NCBI GenBank assembly: GCA_036365455.1
Contig: JAWQUS010000017.1
Coordinates: 2,170,001 to 2,234,000 of the forward strand
DNA from: Macrosoma leucophasiata
Taxonomy: Eukaryota > Arthropoda > Insecta > Lepidoptera > Hedylidae
DNA length: 64,000 nucleotides
Reading direction: 5' to 3'
In this document: positions 1-12,179 of the stretch, piece after piece
Numbering within the stretch: position 1 is the stretch's first letter
Layout of the letters: each line of letters begins with the position of its first letter
Made by a program: the position numbers and the translations under genes
The notes under the pieces: model-generated
The model's input: the letters and a program-made list of their open reading frames with translations, nothing else
The model's database searches: none
Told to the model about the DNA's origin: nothing

Positions 1-237
1 TCAATGTATATAAAACTTAATGGAATATTTATTAGTCTGAGATTGAATATGAATAATCATTTCATATACTTTTATTTGAGTTTGTGATTAATTTTGAAGT
101 GTAGATTCTTACTCGATGTAATTCTGGTTCTACGGCGTAGCGAAGACTGCGTAGATGATATCGTAGCCTGCGTAGCCATGGGCTACGTGAGCTTCGACTA
201 CGAGGATCACAGTTTATTGAAATACACTCAATATTTC

Positions 238-524
238 ACTGGTGGTAGAGCTCCAGTGACGGAGCTCGCGGGCGTAGGCACTACCGCATTACCTAATATA
301 CTTGCCGCTAAATGGTAGTGTTCAGCACTATCGTGTTTCGGTCAGGTGGTAATGTACGGCCCTGTAATTTCAGGCACAGAGGCCATAACACCTTAGGCCT
401 CAGGAGTGGCAGCGCATCTGCATTTTGACCTCTAGTCATTGTGTGGGTGTCTATAAGGCTGCAGTCATCACTTAACATCAATGTGAACTGCATGCTTGTT
501 TGCCACTTTTATTACATTAAAAAA
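238..524 (+). repeat. Repeat A, full copy
   Basis: Begins ACTGGTGGTAGAGCTCCAGT, contains CAGCACTATCGTGTT and CTTAACATCAATGTGAAC, and ends TTGCCACTTTTATTACATTA plus an A run. Unnamed SINE-like family of about 285 bp; no Pol III boxes recognised. Confidence 0.9.
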
Positions 525-847
525 AGTATATATATAAAAAAAACAATAATTGAAAAGTGTTCTAATACTATTTTAACATCACCCTCAATTGGATTTTCGT
601 AAATATATACAATGTACAGACACGCGGGTTTTACTGTTTTATTATAGGTATATAAGAAGTCATGGTGTTCATTATACTGTTAAATAGAAAACGGTTCAGT
701 CGCTTTTCAGCTTCCATGGCCTCGGGCCTTCCATAGACCGAGGTGACATTATGTCTGACAGCAGTTTGAAAAAATATTTTGTGCAGCTTCCTCCAACTAC
801 AGCTTGTTTGTACTTTTACAAATACATCAAACTAACAACTGCCATAG

Positions 848-1143
848 TAGACTAGTGGTAGCAGGCCACTACTACTACGCTGGAGGTCCTGGGTTCGATT
901 CCCGGGTCAGGGGCTATCAAAGATAATAGCTTAGAATCCTTTATTTCTAGTTCTATTGGGTTTTTTCCATTTTCTGGAAGTTTCCCAGTACCTCGGAGTT
1001 TGGTAATGTGCCCGGAGATGGCAACAGGCTTGCCACCTGGGCCAAAAACGTAACCGGCGAATCGTGGGTGTTTGCATGTATGCTTGAATGCATGCATTTA
1101 CCTCTGCCTACCCCTTCGGGGATTACAGGCGTGAAGTTACGTT
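848..1143 (+). repeat. tRNA-derived SINE (family T), near full length
   Basis: The head has an A-box-like AGACTAGTGGTAGCAGG and a B box GGGTTCGATTCCCGGG about 30 nt on, as in tRNA. The body contains CCCAGTACCTCGGAGTTTGG and the end is CCCCTTCGGGGATTACAGGC. Other copies: 4195-4370, 30225-30400, 46872-47180, 48635-48905, 50435-50690, 54870-55045. Confidence 0.85.
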
Positions 1144-1195
1144 ATCGAAACTAATATTAGCCAAATCGGCCTCCGTTATCGAGTTTTAGTGAGAC

Positions 1196-1428
1196 TTTTT
1201 TTTTTTTATGTTATGGAAGTGGTAAACAAGCATGCAGTTCACATTGATGTTAAGTGATGACTGCAGCCTATAGACACCCACACAAAGACCAAGGTCAAAA
1301 TGCAGATGCGTTACCACTCCTGAGGCCTAAGGTCTTATGCCTCTGTGCCGGAAATTACAGGGCCATACATTACCACCTGACCGGAACACGATAGTGTTGA
1401 ACACTACCATTTAGCGGCAAGTATATTA
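1196..1428 (-). repeat. Repeat A, missing its first 60 bp
   Basis: Reverse-oriented copy from the T run at 1196 to AGTATATTA near 1428. Confidence 0.85.
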
Positions 1429-1769
1429 ACTAAACTTAATTTCATTTACACCTGTAGAAAAAGAAAATGTATTATTTCAATACCGCTTTCAGTTCAACTC
1501 ATGGTCCACGCACCACGACTGTAATGCGAGGCATGGGGCAGGCGAGGGCGCGGCATGCAACATTCTTTCGTGCATAGCTCACAACAAACAACTGTTGTCA
1601 TGTTAACGTGTTGTTTGTTGCTTGCCGAGGGACATTGCGTTCTGACCAGGCTGTAAAATTTTAACCTATGACATGTTTGTGTCAGAGTTTGTATGCTCTG
1701 TTATTATTTTAGGTATTAAATCGCCCCCGGGAGAAGTAACGCGTTTGAGGTAAGGGTTCAATCAATCTG

Positions 1770-2120
1770 TTTAGGTTGCACAGTGAGCCAAAGAAACATA
1801 CACACTGACACTCGAAATTTATTAAACAAGCGTTGCGCTGAAATAGCATATACGGACGCAGAGCTGCGTAGTGACGCAGAAGCGGCAATGCTCTTTTGAA
1901 AACTTTTTTTGTTTATTTTTTTGGGTTACTTATCAAAGATGATTATTTAAGTAGGTTTTGCGTGAAAGAATAACAAACAAACATACGTATGTTTACGTAC
2001 ATGTATGTTTGTTTATTTTCTTTAAAAATAAAATAAACAAACATACATTCACATTTATAATATTAGTAGGGATTAGTACCAACGTTGCACTCGTGTGAAG
2101 CCGGGACGGGTCGCTAGTAA
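1770..2120. mobile_element. Helitron-like fragment ending in CTAGTA
   Basis: Contains the ATAATATTAGTAGGGA core and ends GAAGCCGGGACGGGTCGCTAGT, like other Lep1-type elements. Rearranged. Confidence 0.45.
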
Positions 2121-2439
2121 GGGTTTCGGGCCCACAACGATTTCTAAACGTATCTATTTTGTTCTATTATTCTAAATAGGTACTGTCTACAAGTCTCTAG
2201 AATTTCAGTGGATCGAAGGTATATCTTGCGGTGACACCGCATAGTTTCAAGTTGGATATAGTTGTTAACTATGTTGAGCAGTCGGGTCAACCGGCGACCT
2301 TGGCTCAGTTGGCTGCGTCAAGATAACATCTCGAGGTAGAGAGACGAATTTTGATAGGGTTGAAAAGGTTGAACTTCTCGTTGGCGTAGAGGTGACACTA
2401 AATAGTAGAGTTCAGCACTATATATATACTATACTACCT

Positions 2440-3345
2440 ATATTGATACTCTACTGTACATTGGGTGACTTAGTGGTGAACTGTCTGCTTTACGCAGATG
2501 ATGCGGTAATTGTTAGCTCTACACCATCTGGGCTACAAGCACTAGTCACAGTCATGAAAGAGGATTGTATGGAGAAAGGCTTACAATTGAATGTGGATAA
2601 AACTAAAGTATTAGTATTTGAAAGAGATGAACAGAGAACAAATGCAAGGGTAGTAGTAGATGATGCAGTGTTAGAACAGGTTGATGAAATTGTATATCTT
2701 GGATGTGCTTTTAGCAAGGATGGTAGGTACACCACTGACATAGAAAGAAGAGTGCTTGCTGGGAATTGCGTGAATGGAGCGTTGGGTAAGCTGCTAGAAT
2801 CTAAACATCTCAGCCGGCGGGCTCGACTAGCCGTACATAATGCTGTACTTATTCCAACGCTTTTATATGGAAGCGAGAGCTGGGTATGCAGGAAAGAGCA
2901 TGAAAGTAAGTTGAACGCGGTCGAGATGAGATCTTTGCGCAAGATCTGCGGTGTATCACTCACCGATCGCGTTCGTAATGAAGATGTAAGAAAGAGACTT
3001 TGTGTGAATGATAGTATCGGTGTAAAAATGAAAAAAGGCATGCTCCGATGGTTCGGGCATATAGAAAGAATGTCGAATGAGCGAATGACTAAACAGATAT
3101 ACAATGCGAATGTGGATGGTTGCAGAGGCCCAGGAAGACCAAGGCTGACCTACCATGACCAAATAGGTCGAGTTCTGTCTGATGGTGGGGTCAAAAGTCT
3201 TAGGAATCGGCGTGCATGTATGAAGAGAATGATGAAGGTAGACGAGGCACGAGAGGTTTGTCAGAACCGGGATGTCTGGCGCTCTACACTCTCTGCCTAC
3301 CCCGTTAGGGACCTGGCGTGAAGATACATACATACATACATACTG
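2440..3345 (+). mobile_element. RTE-like LINE, 5'-truncated, RT C-terminal part open
   Basis: An open frame (2392-3321) covers the RT palm motif LLYADDAVIV and the C-terminal region: LLYGSESWVCRKEHES, RSLRKICGVSLTDRVRNED, GMLRWFGHIERM, GRPRLTYHDQIGRVL and TLSAYPVRDLA. The residues before LLYADD are not LINE-like, so the copy is truncated near 2460. It ends in a short ATACATAC tail. LLYGSE, LRWFGHIERM and the GRPR block are usual for the RTE clade. Further 3' fragments of the same family lie at 21240-21345, 44765-44945, 45680-45745, 55310-55455, 57485-57620 and 58918-59330. Confidence 0.8.
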
Positions 3346-3675
3346 TACATTACCACCTGGTAGGGTACGGCCGTGTAATTTTCGGCACAGAGGCATCTTG
3401 GTTAAATATAATATTATTAAAATGAATTTCTTTTTTTAGAGCTGGTTAAGATTATATTTATTTTCTTATGTTCAACATGGTAAATATAATAAAAGAATTT
3501 ATAGATTTTACATTGATTTATCTCGTGAATATTTATTATTAATATTACATTATAATACCTCAGGCCTCAGAAGTGGTAACGCATCTGTATTTTGACCTCT
3601 GGTCTTTGTGCCTATAGGTTGCAGTCACAACCTAACATCAGCGTGAACTGCATGCTTGTTTGCCACTTTCTGTCT
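3345..3675 (+). repeat. Repeat A, split by an AT-rich insertion
   Basis: Repeat A sequence at 3345-3397 resumes at 3553-3670; about 155 bp of AT-rich DNA separates the parts. Confidence 0.7.
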
Positions 3676-4194
3676 GAGGGCTCGGGTTCGATCTCTGCGT
3701 CTGTTATCCTGTTTTTTTTAATACAATAATGTTGGTGTTCGAGCGTGCAGTTCACATGAATGGTAAACTATAATACATATAACATACATAGCCTATAATA
3801 CATACACATAAAATAATTTTCACTTGACACGGACAACTTTTTCGGTGTTCATGTTTCATAAAAGTGTCTGTAACTCTACATATACCTACATTATAGTTGA
3901 TAAATTAATGACATGGGGTTCAAAGGGCATTGATCCGATGGTGTTCACCTTGAACGATAATTTACGGAAGTCTTGCATTCGCGGTCGCTGTTATTTTTAA
4001 GAAATCGAGCTACGAGTTGGGTAAAACTTTATCATAACTAGCGACTCGCCCTGGCTTAGCACGGGTACATGCAAAAGGTAAGTCTTCTGTGCCTCGTTCC
4101 CGTAATATATTTAATTCATGATTCGCTTCTGTTAGTCGTAAGGTGATGTTATGATAATATGATGTTGTTGTTCTCGACAAATGCACACTTCCTA

Positions 4195-4370
4195 ACACAG
4201 AAGAATAGTGGTTTTCTGGAAGTTTACCAGCCACACTCGGAATTTGATAATGTGCCGTCAGGAATACGCTCGCCACCTACTTTTTACTGTAATGTTTGCT
4301 AATAACTTGAATGCATACATTTTTCTCAATCCCACGGCTTTCGGGGAATTCAAGCGTGAAATTATGTTTT
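4195..4370 (+). repeat. SINE T, body only
   Basis: Diverged body from TTTTCTGGAAGTTTACCAG to TTCGGGGAATTCAAGCGTGA; the tRNA-like head is not recognisable. Confidence 0.65.
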
Positions 4371-4714
4371 TAAGATAATCTAAGTATTATTGTCCTTATG
4401 TATCACTTTAGTTAAGCCTACTTTGATTAAACGATTATGATGATACCTTATACAACGTTATCCATTAACTTTCAAAAGTGTCAAAATAAACTCTATTGAG
4501 TTCAAAACAAAATGATGATGTTTAGAACTGCCGACATAAAACAAGATTGAAAGCTTTTGCGTGGCTGCTGTAATTAGTGAAGAGTCATCTTTATTAAAAA
4601 AACAACAGTTCTGTTTGTCTGTAAATAAGGGCGCACAAATCATAAATGATTTATTTGTGGTAATTGGTTAAGTTTGTTTCTCATATACAAATTGTTGCAA
4701 AGAAATTGCCTTTA

Positions 4715-4910
4715 GTACAGGCACACCGCGGACACTCCGCCTAAATTCCATACAAACGCTTAATTTGGTCTCTATTACACAGACATCAATCAGTGACATG
4801 TATTTACACGTGCACTTGTGTGCGTAGAGAATACCAAACGTCGCCCATAAGAGGGGAGGAGGTTGGGTGAGGCGGGGAAATCGGGCGGGACGTCGAAGTG
4901 TCATTCTGTA
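4715..4910 (-). repeat. 195-bp repeat shared with 28118-28312
   Basis: ACACCGCGGACACTCCGCCT to CGGGCGGGACGTCGAAGTGT, inverted relative to the other copy. No TIR or Pol III box recognised. Confidence 0.75.
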
Positions 4911-4919
4911 CGTAGTATT

Positions 4920-6620
4920 ATTACAAAAATAGGCTAATTTTTTTGATTACATTCAGCCCGATTATCTAATGCCAACCACACACGTTTTAACTGGGTGAAC
5001 GTAGGGTTGCTCAAATAAAACGTATTTAACCTATATGGACCCAATTTTGCCGTGAACTCATACAATAACTGGGAATGTTAGCCGAAATTTGCGCAAATAA
5101 AACATGACGTGCATGGCCGGTGGATCGGCCTAACCGAGCATCAGGTTTCTCACCTCTGGCTTGCCTTCATTGACGGGGTAGAGTAGGCGCTAGAGGTATA
5201 GCATTTGCAGAAATTTAGGTGATAGACTATTATTTAAATTTCTGCAAGAGTCATACACTCGGGGGTAGAAGTGACTAACGGCGTAATAGCGGGGAAGCCC
5301 ATAGAACTCTTTTTATGTTTTGAGAGAACGAGCGGGAATGTTCCTCGGAACCCATAGGGAGGATTCTCAGGACAGTAAAGTGACAGCGCCCCACAGAACC
5401 ATAGCCGTAGAGTTCTTGTAATGTTTTGAGTAGGGAACGCGGAAAATGTTCCTCAGCGGAGGAATAGGGTGGATTCTCCAGACGTGGTGGCAGTGCCTGG
5501 CGAGCTGCGGCTCAACGATTAACATTAAGTTGTATATTATATATGGCAACTCTGTGAATACGTCGTAAGTGCGATTTAGCGCGGCCATACACTAAGACAA
5601 GTACTTGTGTCTTCTCAGTATTCTACTAGGTGGCGCGTTATGTTATTAACGCTACAATGTAGATATCTATTATGCGTGTTTGCTACTTTTAGACCATAAA
5701 TAAAAACAACTTAAAAGAAGACGCAACCATGTGGCGATAACTCTCCTTCTCACATAGTATTCACTTAACCACCAAAGTCTCTTTGAAAAACAAAATAGTT
5801 TACTTTAGGAGTAAACCTATAGTTTACTTTTAAAGTAGCAGATATTTTTGGTTTAAAAAGAAGAACGAAAAAAAATATTCAAAGTGAATTAAACAATGAA
5901 GTTTATTCCTAGTTTCCTGTGTTAAGGAAATTAGTATAATTTGTTAAAAAGCAAAGTTCAAATGGAATGTAACATCAAAGTACTCGAGACGGCTTCAATC
6001 TCGAAAAGTTCAGTATATTTCTTTTAATTTTGGTTAAAATTGTTTTGTTCTAGGACAAAAAAATTAACGATATATTTAGAGTTATTGTTCTTTTGAAATT
6101 CCGTTTACAGTATTCAAAACATGTGGTTTTCTCGTTTCTTTATATTTATTTCAGTTAATATAGATCTATCAACAGTCTAGTCAATTATTAAAAAAAAAAC
6201 AATACGTAACTTGCTATCTTCCCCTATATTTCAAATCAAATGTCTTAGGTATTGATTGTATCTATCAGAGATGACGAAACGGAGGCACTTTTTAATGAAA
6301 GGAAAATGTAGCACTTACCTCTTGAACTGGGCCCCGACCGCCTAATTCTAATGCTTTTGTGATCCTTTCGACTATACCATCTTGTCAGTTTCGTTCCGCC
6401 TGTTACATTAAAAACTATTACTTGCTATAAAACTTTTGCTTTAAATGTACGGGCCATCGTCCGCGGGGGACCGGAGGGGAGTAGCCATACGCACGCTTTC
6501 CTCTCTTTCAAAGTACATGCCCAAATGATCCTACGACTGTCGCCCAGATGTTTAAATGTGTGCGTGAAAATATTTGTATTTTGTTAAAATCAAGGTGTGA
6601 ATTTCGTAGTAAAAGACGAT
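4920..6620. other. Unassigned intergenic DNA
   Basis: No gene seen. 5284-5480 holds a diverged tandem duplication (GGGAATGTTCCTCGGAACCC and GGAAAATGTTCCTCAGCGG). The remainder is AT-rich. Confidence 0.5.
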
Positions 6621-6649
6621 TTTTGTAGTGTGTGTGTGTGTGTGTGTAT

Positions 6650-7200
6650 CCCACGTAGTTCCTTCCGCAAAAAATGACAGACCATTTTGCATCGATAATA
6701 AGCGCTACGGCTCCGGTTCGCCATGGTGGCCGGTGGCCCGTATTGCTCTATGCTGCGGACGAATACACTTCCACGTAAAAGCTAGACGGTACGAAACTGA
6801 CAAGACGAAGTCTTAATCGAAAGCATCACGAAAGCATTAGAGTTAAGCAGTCGGCATAACAGTGTAGTAATGGCCTGCTACCATTAAATAACTGAGGCAG
6901 TTTGCCTCTACACACCTACCAGGCCTATTAAGCCGCGGGCCCACGATGTGCACTTCACGTTTGTGCACGAGACGCACGGGTTAATTGATTTGACAACGTG
7001 GGTCACCGTTTCCACTGCAGCACACGCTTCACACGAAACTCACGTGTCACGACTATGTACAGGAGTCGATTCCTCGCCCCTCTCACCAACCATCCGGCTC
7101 CGGTTCCGTGTACTACGTGGTCCGCGTGTATAGCGTGTCTGACGTTGCCAGCATTGACCACGAGTTTCAATTCATGCGTAGCGTGTCCGTAAGTTGCAGT
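6650..7200. other. Unassigned intergenic DNA
   Basis: (GT)n at 6626-6648, then short open frames without motifs; no gene supported. Confidence 0.4.
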
Positions 7201-7225
7201 GGACATAAGCTCATATATTTTTCTG

Positions 7226-7672
7226 TAAGGGGGCGTCCATTAATTACGTGAAGTGTTTTTGTTTTTAATTTTCTGATAATTTATTCAACCCTCTCCCCGG
7301 TCCCCCAATCTCACATGAGATTTTTCAAAATGTGGGTATGTAAACGCGTTGCATTTTTATTGAAAAAGAAAAAAAAATAGCTTCGTACTTTTATTAACAG
7401 TTAGTTAAGACTTGCAATTAATATTGCTGATAGCTATAAGTGTAATGAAGATTAAACAATAGAATACTTAAATCGTAAATATTGCGATTAAAAAAATATT
7501 ATCTGCTCTAATTCAGGCCGCGAAAAAATAGTAAGTATATTTTTTGATTAAATCAGACAAAAAAATGCGTGATATTTGCCTAGCCCCCTACCCCTCTCTC
7601 TGCAACGCAAGATTAGATGAGATTTATCTCGACCCCTTCCCCCCTCTCACGTAATTTATGGACGCCCCCTTA
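7226..7672. mobile_element. MITE with 25-bp TIRs
   Basis: TAAGGGGGCGTCCATTAATT at the left end is mirrored by AATTTATGGACGCCCCCTTA at the right; 447 bp, AT-rich centre, no ORF. TA or TTA is duplicated at the ends. Confidence 0.88.
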
Positions 7673-7768
7673 GGCGAAGCTTGACCTACGTGCGTATCCT
7701 CTCCGTGCGCTGTGGTGGATCCGCGACTTCACATGGGACATAAATATATATGGCGATTCGTAGGCATG

Positions 7769-8055
7769 TATTTTTTTTATGTAATGGAAGTGGTAAACAA
7801 GCATGCAGTTCACATTGATGTTAAGTGATGACTGCAGCCTATAGACAGCCACACAAAGACCAAGGTCAAAACGCAGATGCGTTACCACTCCTGAGGCTCA
7901 AGGTGTTATGCCTCTGTGCCGGAAATTACAAGGCCGTACATTACCACCTGACCGGAACACGATAGTGCTGAACACTACCATTTAGCGGCAAGTATATAAG
8001 GTAATGCGGTGGTGCCTACGCCCGCGAGCTCCGTCACTGGAGCTCTAGCACCAGT
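7769..8055 (-). repeat. Repeat A, full copy
   Basis: Complete from TTTTTTTTATGTAATGGAAG to AGCTCTAGCACCAGT. Confidence 0.9.
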
Positions 8056-8381
8056 AAAAAGGATGTATGTATAAATATATCCTATACCTATCCCTTCAAG
8101 AGAACGATAAGAATAGTCGTGAAGTTTTGTTATGTTTTAAGCAGAATCACTTTTATTATTTTATCACCCGAAATAAGATTTCATTGTACCCTAAAAAGTC
8201 TTGGTCGACGGAATGTTTCAAAGACCAACATAGTTGCCATTCCCGCTGTTTGGTTTGGCTGTCGTCAGATTTTTTATTAGATGCTCGCTTTTTGTCTGTT
8301 TTTAACGTTTTTCCTGCTTGGATGACGCGGTTTACTTAATGTTTAACTTTTTTTCAGGAAGAGTCTCAAACTCCTTCAACA

Positions 8382-8642
8382 TTTTTTTTTTATGTAATGG
8401 AAGTAGTAATCAAGCATGCAGTTCACATTGATGTTAAGTGATGACTGCAACCTCAAAATGCAGATGCGTTACCACTCCTGAGGCCTAAGGTGTTATGCCT
8501 CTGTGCCGAAAATTACAGGGCCGTACATTACCACCTGACCGGAACACGATAGTGCTGAACACTACCATTTAGCGGCAAGTATATTAGATAATGCAGTAGT
8601 GCCTGCGCCCGCGAGCTCTCTCACTGGAGCTCTACCACCAGT
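8382..8642 (-). repeat. Repeat A, internal deletion
   Basis: As above but lacks about 30 bp around the CTATAGACACC segment. Confidence 0.88.
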
Positions 8643-8894
8643 AAGAAAAATGTTATTTGTGTGTAAAAGTTATGCATCGGATGTTGTATTTATTTCACGT
8701 GATAGCGTCTGATGAATTGTTGAACGCCCGTTGCACTTATGAGAAAATGTCACGTTCCGCCGAAGTCGAGCGTATAAGCGAGAGCGCGGAACAATTATTT
8801 ACTTAAAAAAAACTTAAATACGCGTATGATACGATGTTATAAACAACAGTTAGACGAATAAGCGAGAGCGCGGAACATGTTTTTTTTTTGTTTT

Positions 8895-9235
8895 ATATTA
8901 TTTCGCATTAACACATGCTTGTGAAATATATTTTATTTAAAGAAAAATGGAAAGAAAAATTTGACTTCAGGCGAGACTCGAACTCGCGGCCTACTGGGAA
9001 TCTAGTCCAGCCGTTCTTCCAATTGAGCTACTGAAGTCCTGCCCGATTTGTCAAATCTTTCCTTCACATTTAATGCATTGCTTTTATGGTAGCAGCAGCG
9101 CCATCTATTGCCAACTATGCTAGTTAGGCAACCGATATAATAGACTTGGACTAGATTCCCAGTAGGCCGCGAGTTCGAGTCTCGCCTGAAGTCAAATTTT
9201 TCTTTCCATTTTGCTTTAAATAAAATATTTTTTTT
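8895..9235 (-). repeat. tRNA-like SINE (family G) with an inverted partial copy
   Basis: The minus strand of 8955-9050 folds as a tRNA-like unit: acceptor ACTTCAG/CTGAAGT, D arm GCTC/GAGC, T arm GCGAG-TTCGAGT-CTCGC. About 83 bp of the same sequence is repeated inverted at 9149-9230, so the copy is a snap-back. Confidence 0.8.
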
Positions 9236-9569
9236 TAAATAAAAAGTTTTTTTTTTGTCTATAATTTTTTACGGACTTAGAGTTGTTGTGCGACTGTGCC
9301 AGCGGAACGTGTAATAGAGAGGCACGATTGACCACAGCGTTCGCTTTGTGATGCATATTTTCTTAAGAATGTTACAGACATATTTATGTCCATGTTTTTC
9401 GTCAGTTTCCGTTACAATCAACCTAATAAACCTAATTTGATGCGATTTTTGAAAAGTTTTATCCTACTCTATACAACAACTCGTTACGTTTATTAAAATC
9501 TAATGAATAATATTTTAAATGCAAAGAAGATTTGTGACCACAGAAATTTAATTTAAAAAAATATAACCT

Positions 9570-10055
9570 TACTGGTGGTAGAGTTCCAGTGTACGAGCTC
9601 GAGAGCGTGGGCACTTCCTAATCAATCTGCAGCGTAATGATAGAGTTCAGCATGTTCTGGTTAGATGGTAATGTGTGGTAATGGCCTCGCAATTACAGTA
9701 ACTATCAAAGAATCCATAACAACTAAGGTATCAGGGATGGCAACGCATCTGAATTTTAACCTCTGGGCCCTGTTAAATAAATATTGATAGAGCTCCAGTG
9801 ACGGAGCTCGCGGGCGTAGGCACCACCGCATTACCTAAGATACTTGCCGCTAAATGGTAGTGTTTAGCACTATCGTGTTCCGGTCAGGTGGTAATGTACG
9901 GCCTTGTAATTATCGGCACAGAAGCATTACACCTTAGGCCTCAGGAGTGGCTACGCATCTGCATTTTGACTTTGGTCTTTGTGTAAGTGTCTTTAGCCTG
10001 CAATTATCACTTAGCATAAATGTGAACTGCATTCTTGTTTGCCACCTTCATTACC
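9570..10055 (+). repeat. Repeat A, two copies in tandem
   Basis: A diverged copy (9570-9765, GAGTTCCAGTGTACGAGCTC) is followed directly by a younger one (9785-10055). Confidence 0.85.
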
Positions 10056-10177
10056 TACAAAGCTACATTATCGCGCACTTGTCGCCAAAAAATTGAAGTC
10101 ATATTGACACTATTTGATAGATACCAAGTCCAGTGCTCTGCAAAATTTTATCACACGACTACCTGGCACTGCTAATA

Positions 10178-10402
10178 ATAGTAACATACGTCCGGATTTG
10201 GTACGGAGCGGACAGCGGATTCTGTACGCTCCGAACCAAAGAAAGGCCAAGGCCGTGTGTAGAGGAGTCCGGCGGACAACATTATTAATAATCAAGTAAG
10301 TCCGATGGGTTCCACTCGCGCGGTTCGTGTGTAGCGAGAGCGGATTTGGACGGCGGATTCGATCCGCCGTACCGAATCTGGAAGTGTGTTACTACTTACT
10401 AA
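10178..10402. mobile_element. GC-rich MITE (AGTAGTAACACAC ends)
   Basis: AGTAACATACGTCCGG at the left and GTGTGTTACTACTTA at the right. Internal CGGATTCTGTACGCTCCGAA and GGCGGATTCGATCCGCCG hairpins. A second copy is at 54527-54726. Confidence 0.75.
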
Positions 10403-10674
10403 GAACATAGGTCTCTGAACCATCAACTTGACAATTTAGTGAAGTAGTACTTTTAACCGTTTCGTGTAGTTTTTTTTTTGAATATGTCGCTTATTATTAT
10501 TTATTGTGCCTACTTAAATAATGTGATTACTCAGATTAATCAGTTGGACTCATTATTCACAGGTCGACAATTCCTGGTCGAAGTCAGTTTTTCTTTTCTT
10601 TAATATCCTTAAAATGTACTAATTTATCTTTAGAAATTGCTAGTATATAGAATACCCTTTACCACTAAACCACC

Positions 10675-10890
10675 ATCATAGTTGGTGGCTTAGTGGTAAA
10701 GCATCTGGAGTAGGTATCCTGAGGTCTAGGTTCGATTCCTATCCGAAGTATATTTTTCACTTTTCTTTAACATCTAAGTTCACTCGTATTATTGCGGAAA
10801 ATAAAAATATTACATTAATTTATCTTTGGTATGAACACAGCCTAAAAATGACGGGAACTCAATATTGCATTATTTGCCAAGAAACCTTAT
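10675..10890 (+). repeat. tRNA-derived SINE (third family)
   Basis: TTGGTGGCTTAGTGGTAAAGC (A box) and GGTTCGATTCCTATCCG (B box), then a body with TTCACTCGTATTATTGCGG. The body end recurs at 39405-39440. Not a functional tRNA: no closed acceptor stem. Confidence 0.65.
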
Positions 10891-11149
10891 ATTTTATTGC
10901 TGTGTCATAGACTAGTCCGGATGCCTTCAGCAACCGCTGGTCAGCAGACCACTTCACTATAAGATGTTTTTTATCTACTTATATTTTATTTACTTTGGTA
11001 TTAATCTATTTATTATTGTTTGTACCTACTAGTATGTATTACATTTATCGTTTAATTAAGTATGTTATTTTAATGGCTTATTATCTGTTTTATATCCGTA
11101 TGTATGTACCTTGTATAAGTATTAGTACAATTATCCGTACAAATATCGT

Positions 11150-11370
11150 GGTTCACTCACTTAGGGTCCTGTTGAAAACCAGCGTCAGGTACCTTTTACA
11201 TGAAGGTACCTGACATTTGCTGAACAGGACACCTTTTTGGCAGCCGTGAGACACATATTACGTGTATAGGTATGTATTAATTTTTAGAAAATGTGTAGTC
11301 TATTCTCTGTTACCTGTTACGTTTTATGTGTCTCGCTGTGTGTCAAATAAATGTTTCTTATCTTATAATA
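11150..11370 (+). repeat. Interspersed repeat with hairpin head
   Basis: TAGGGTCCTGTTGAAAACCA, then the perfect hairpin TCAGGTACCTT/AAGGTACCTGA, GAACAGGACA, and end TGTCAAATAAATGTTTCTTA. Layout is typical of a non-autonomous retroelement; no second copy in the window. Confidence 0.4.
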
Positions 11371-11399
11371 AGTTGACATACCTTATGTTTGAGTAGTCG

Positions 11400-11560
11400 T
11401 CAGCGTTCCGGTGATAGGAAGCTCATGTCGAATCTCAGGAGGTGCGTCATGGTGCGTGGTGGTCGCGAGGCGGCTGCAGGCGGACTGGCGGCTGCAGCGC
11501 GACCACGCGGCTGCTGGTGCGGTGGGCGGGGCCGCGACACGCCCACTGCAACAAGTGATG
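11400..11560. other. GC-rich patch, no gene assigned
   Basis: Short CpG-rich stretch (GGCGGCTGCAGGCGGACTGG and similar) open in several frames on both strands. No splice-bounded exon or known motif seen. Confidence 0.3.
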
Positions 11561-11819
11561 CCCGTTGGATATGGATTCGGATTATTGTTTTTAGGGTCGG
11601 TGTGCAATGTTTTTTTGTGTATGATGTAACGTATTTTTTTTAAAGCTCGTCTGTGGATTAATGCGAAGCAATGTCAAGAACAAGAACAAATTGGCTCTTC
11701 CAAGGTTTCGACTAACGAAAACAAATACCTACATCTTTGTTAAGATATGATGTACTGGTAGATTTGTATAATATTTTTTTCCCCATCGTTAACGATCCAT
11801 GTTCTCCGAATTATTAGAA

Positions 11820-12175
11820 AATTTAACTTTCTCGGCGACACTCACAGGCTTTCTCCTCGTTCATCGGAGAATTTGACGCTTGCAATACCTTCCCACCATT
11901 CTGTTTATTTGTCGAAATCTTTTGCAATATCTGCTATTAAGCTCTGGAACACGCTGATCCTTGACATTCGTAAGTTTTCCTCTAAGTTTTCTTTCAAACG
12001 AAAGCTCTATAGTCACTTTCTGGAATCGTTGTCTTAGTTTTAACTTTCTGTCGTCCTATACATAATTGTTATTATTCGGATGAAAGAGCACTGCTGTCTG
12101 AGATACAAGCTTGTCGCTTAGTTTAGACGCAGATTCAAATCGTAATATTTGTGATCTTCTTGTAGCAAATAAATG
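11820..12175 (+). mobile_element. 3' end of a CR1-like LINE related to the 30.5-35.5 kb element
   Basis: The stretch 11820-12040 parallels the ORF2 end at 31185-31440 (LTLAIPSHHSV-like codons, then KLWNTL-like, then LYSHFLESL). It is followed by a different 3' UTR closing in AAATAAATGAATTTTATTAT. Confidence 0.7.
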
Positions 12176-12179
12176 AATT

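Noticed and set aside
848..920. tRNA gene suggested by A- and B-box sequences
   Set aside because: It is the head of a repeated SINE with a long shared body; the acceptor stem does not close.
6626..6648. (GT)n tract as a regulatory element
   Set aside because: Simple repeat with no associated gene start.
8955..9050. Functional tRNA (good acceptor, D and T arms)
   Set aside because: Anticodon loop has 9 nt and the same unit is repeated with SINE flanks at 37.7, 38.1 and 24.3 kb.
11389..11643. GC-rich open frames on both strands as a gene
   Set aside because: Open in several frames because of composition; no splice-bounded exon, domain or paralogue.
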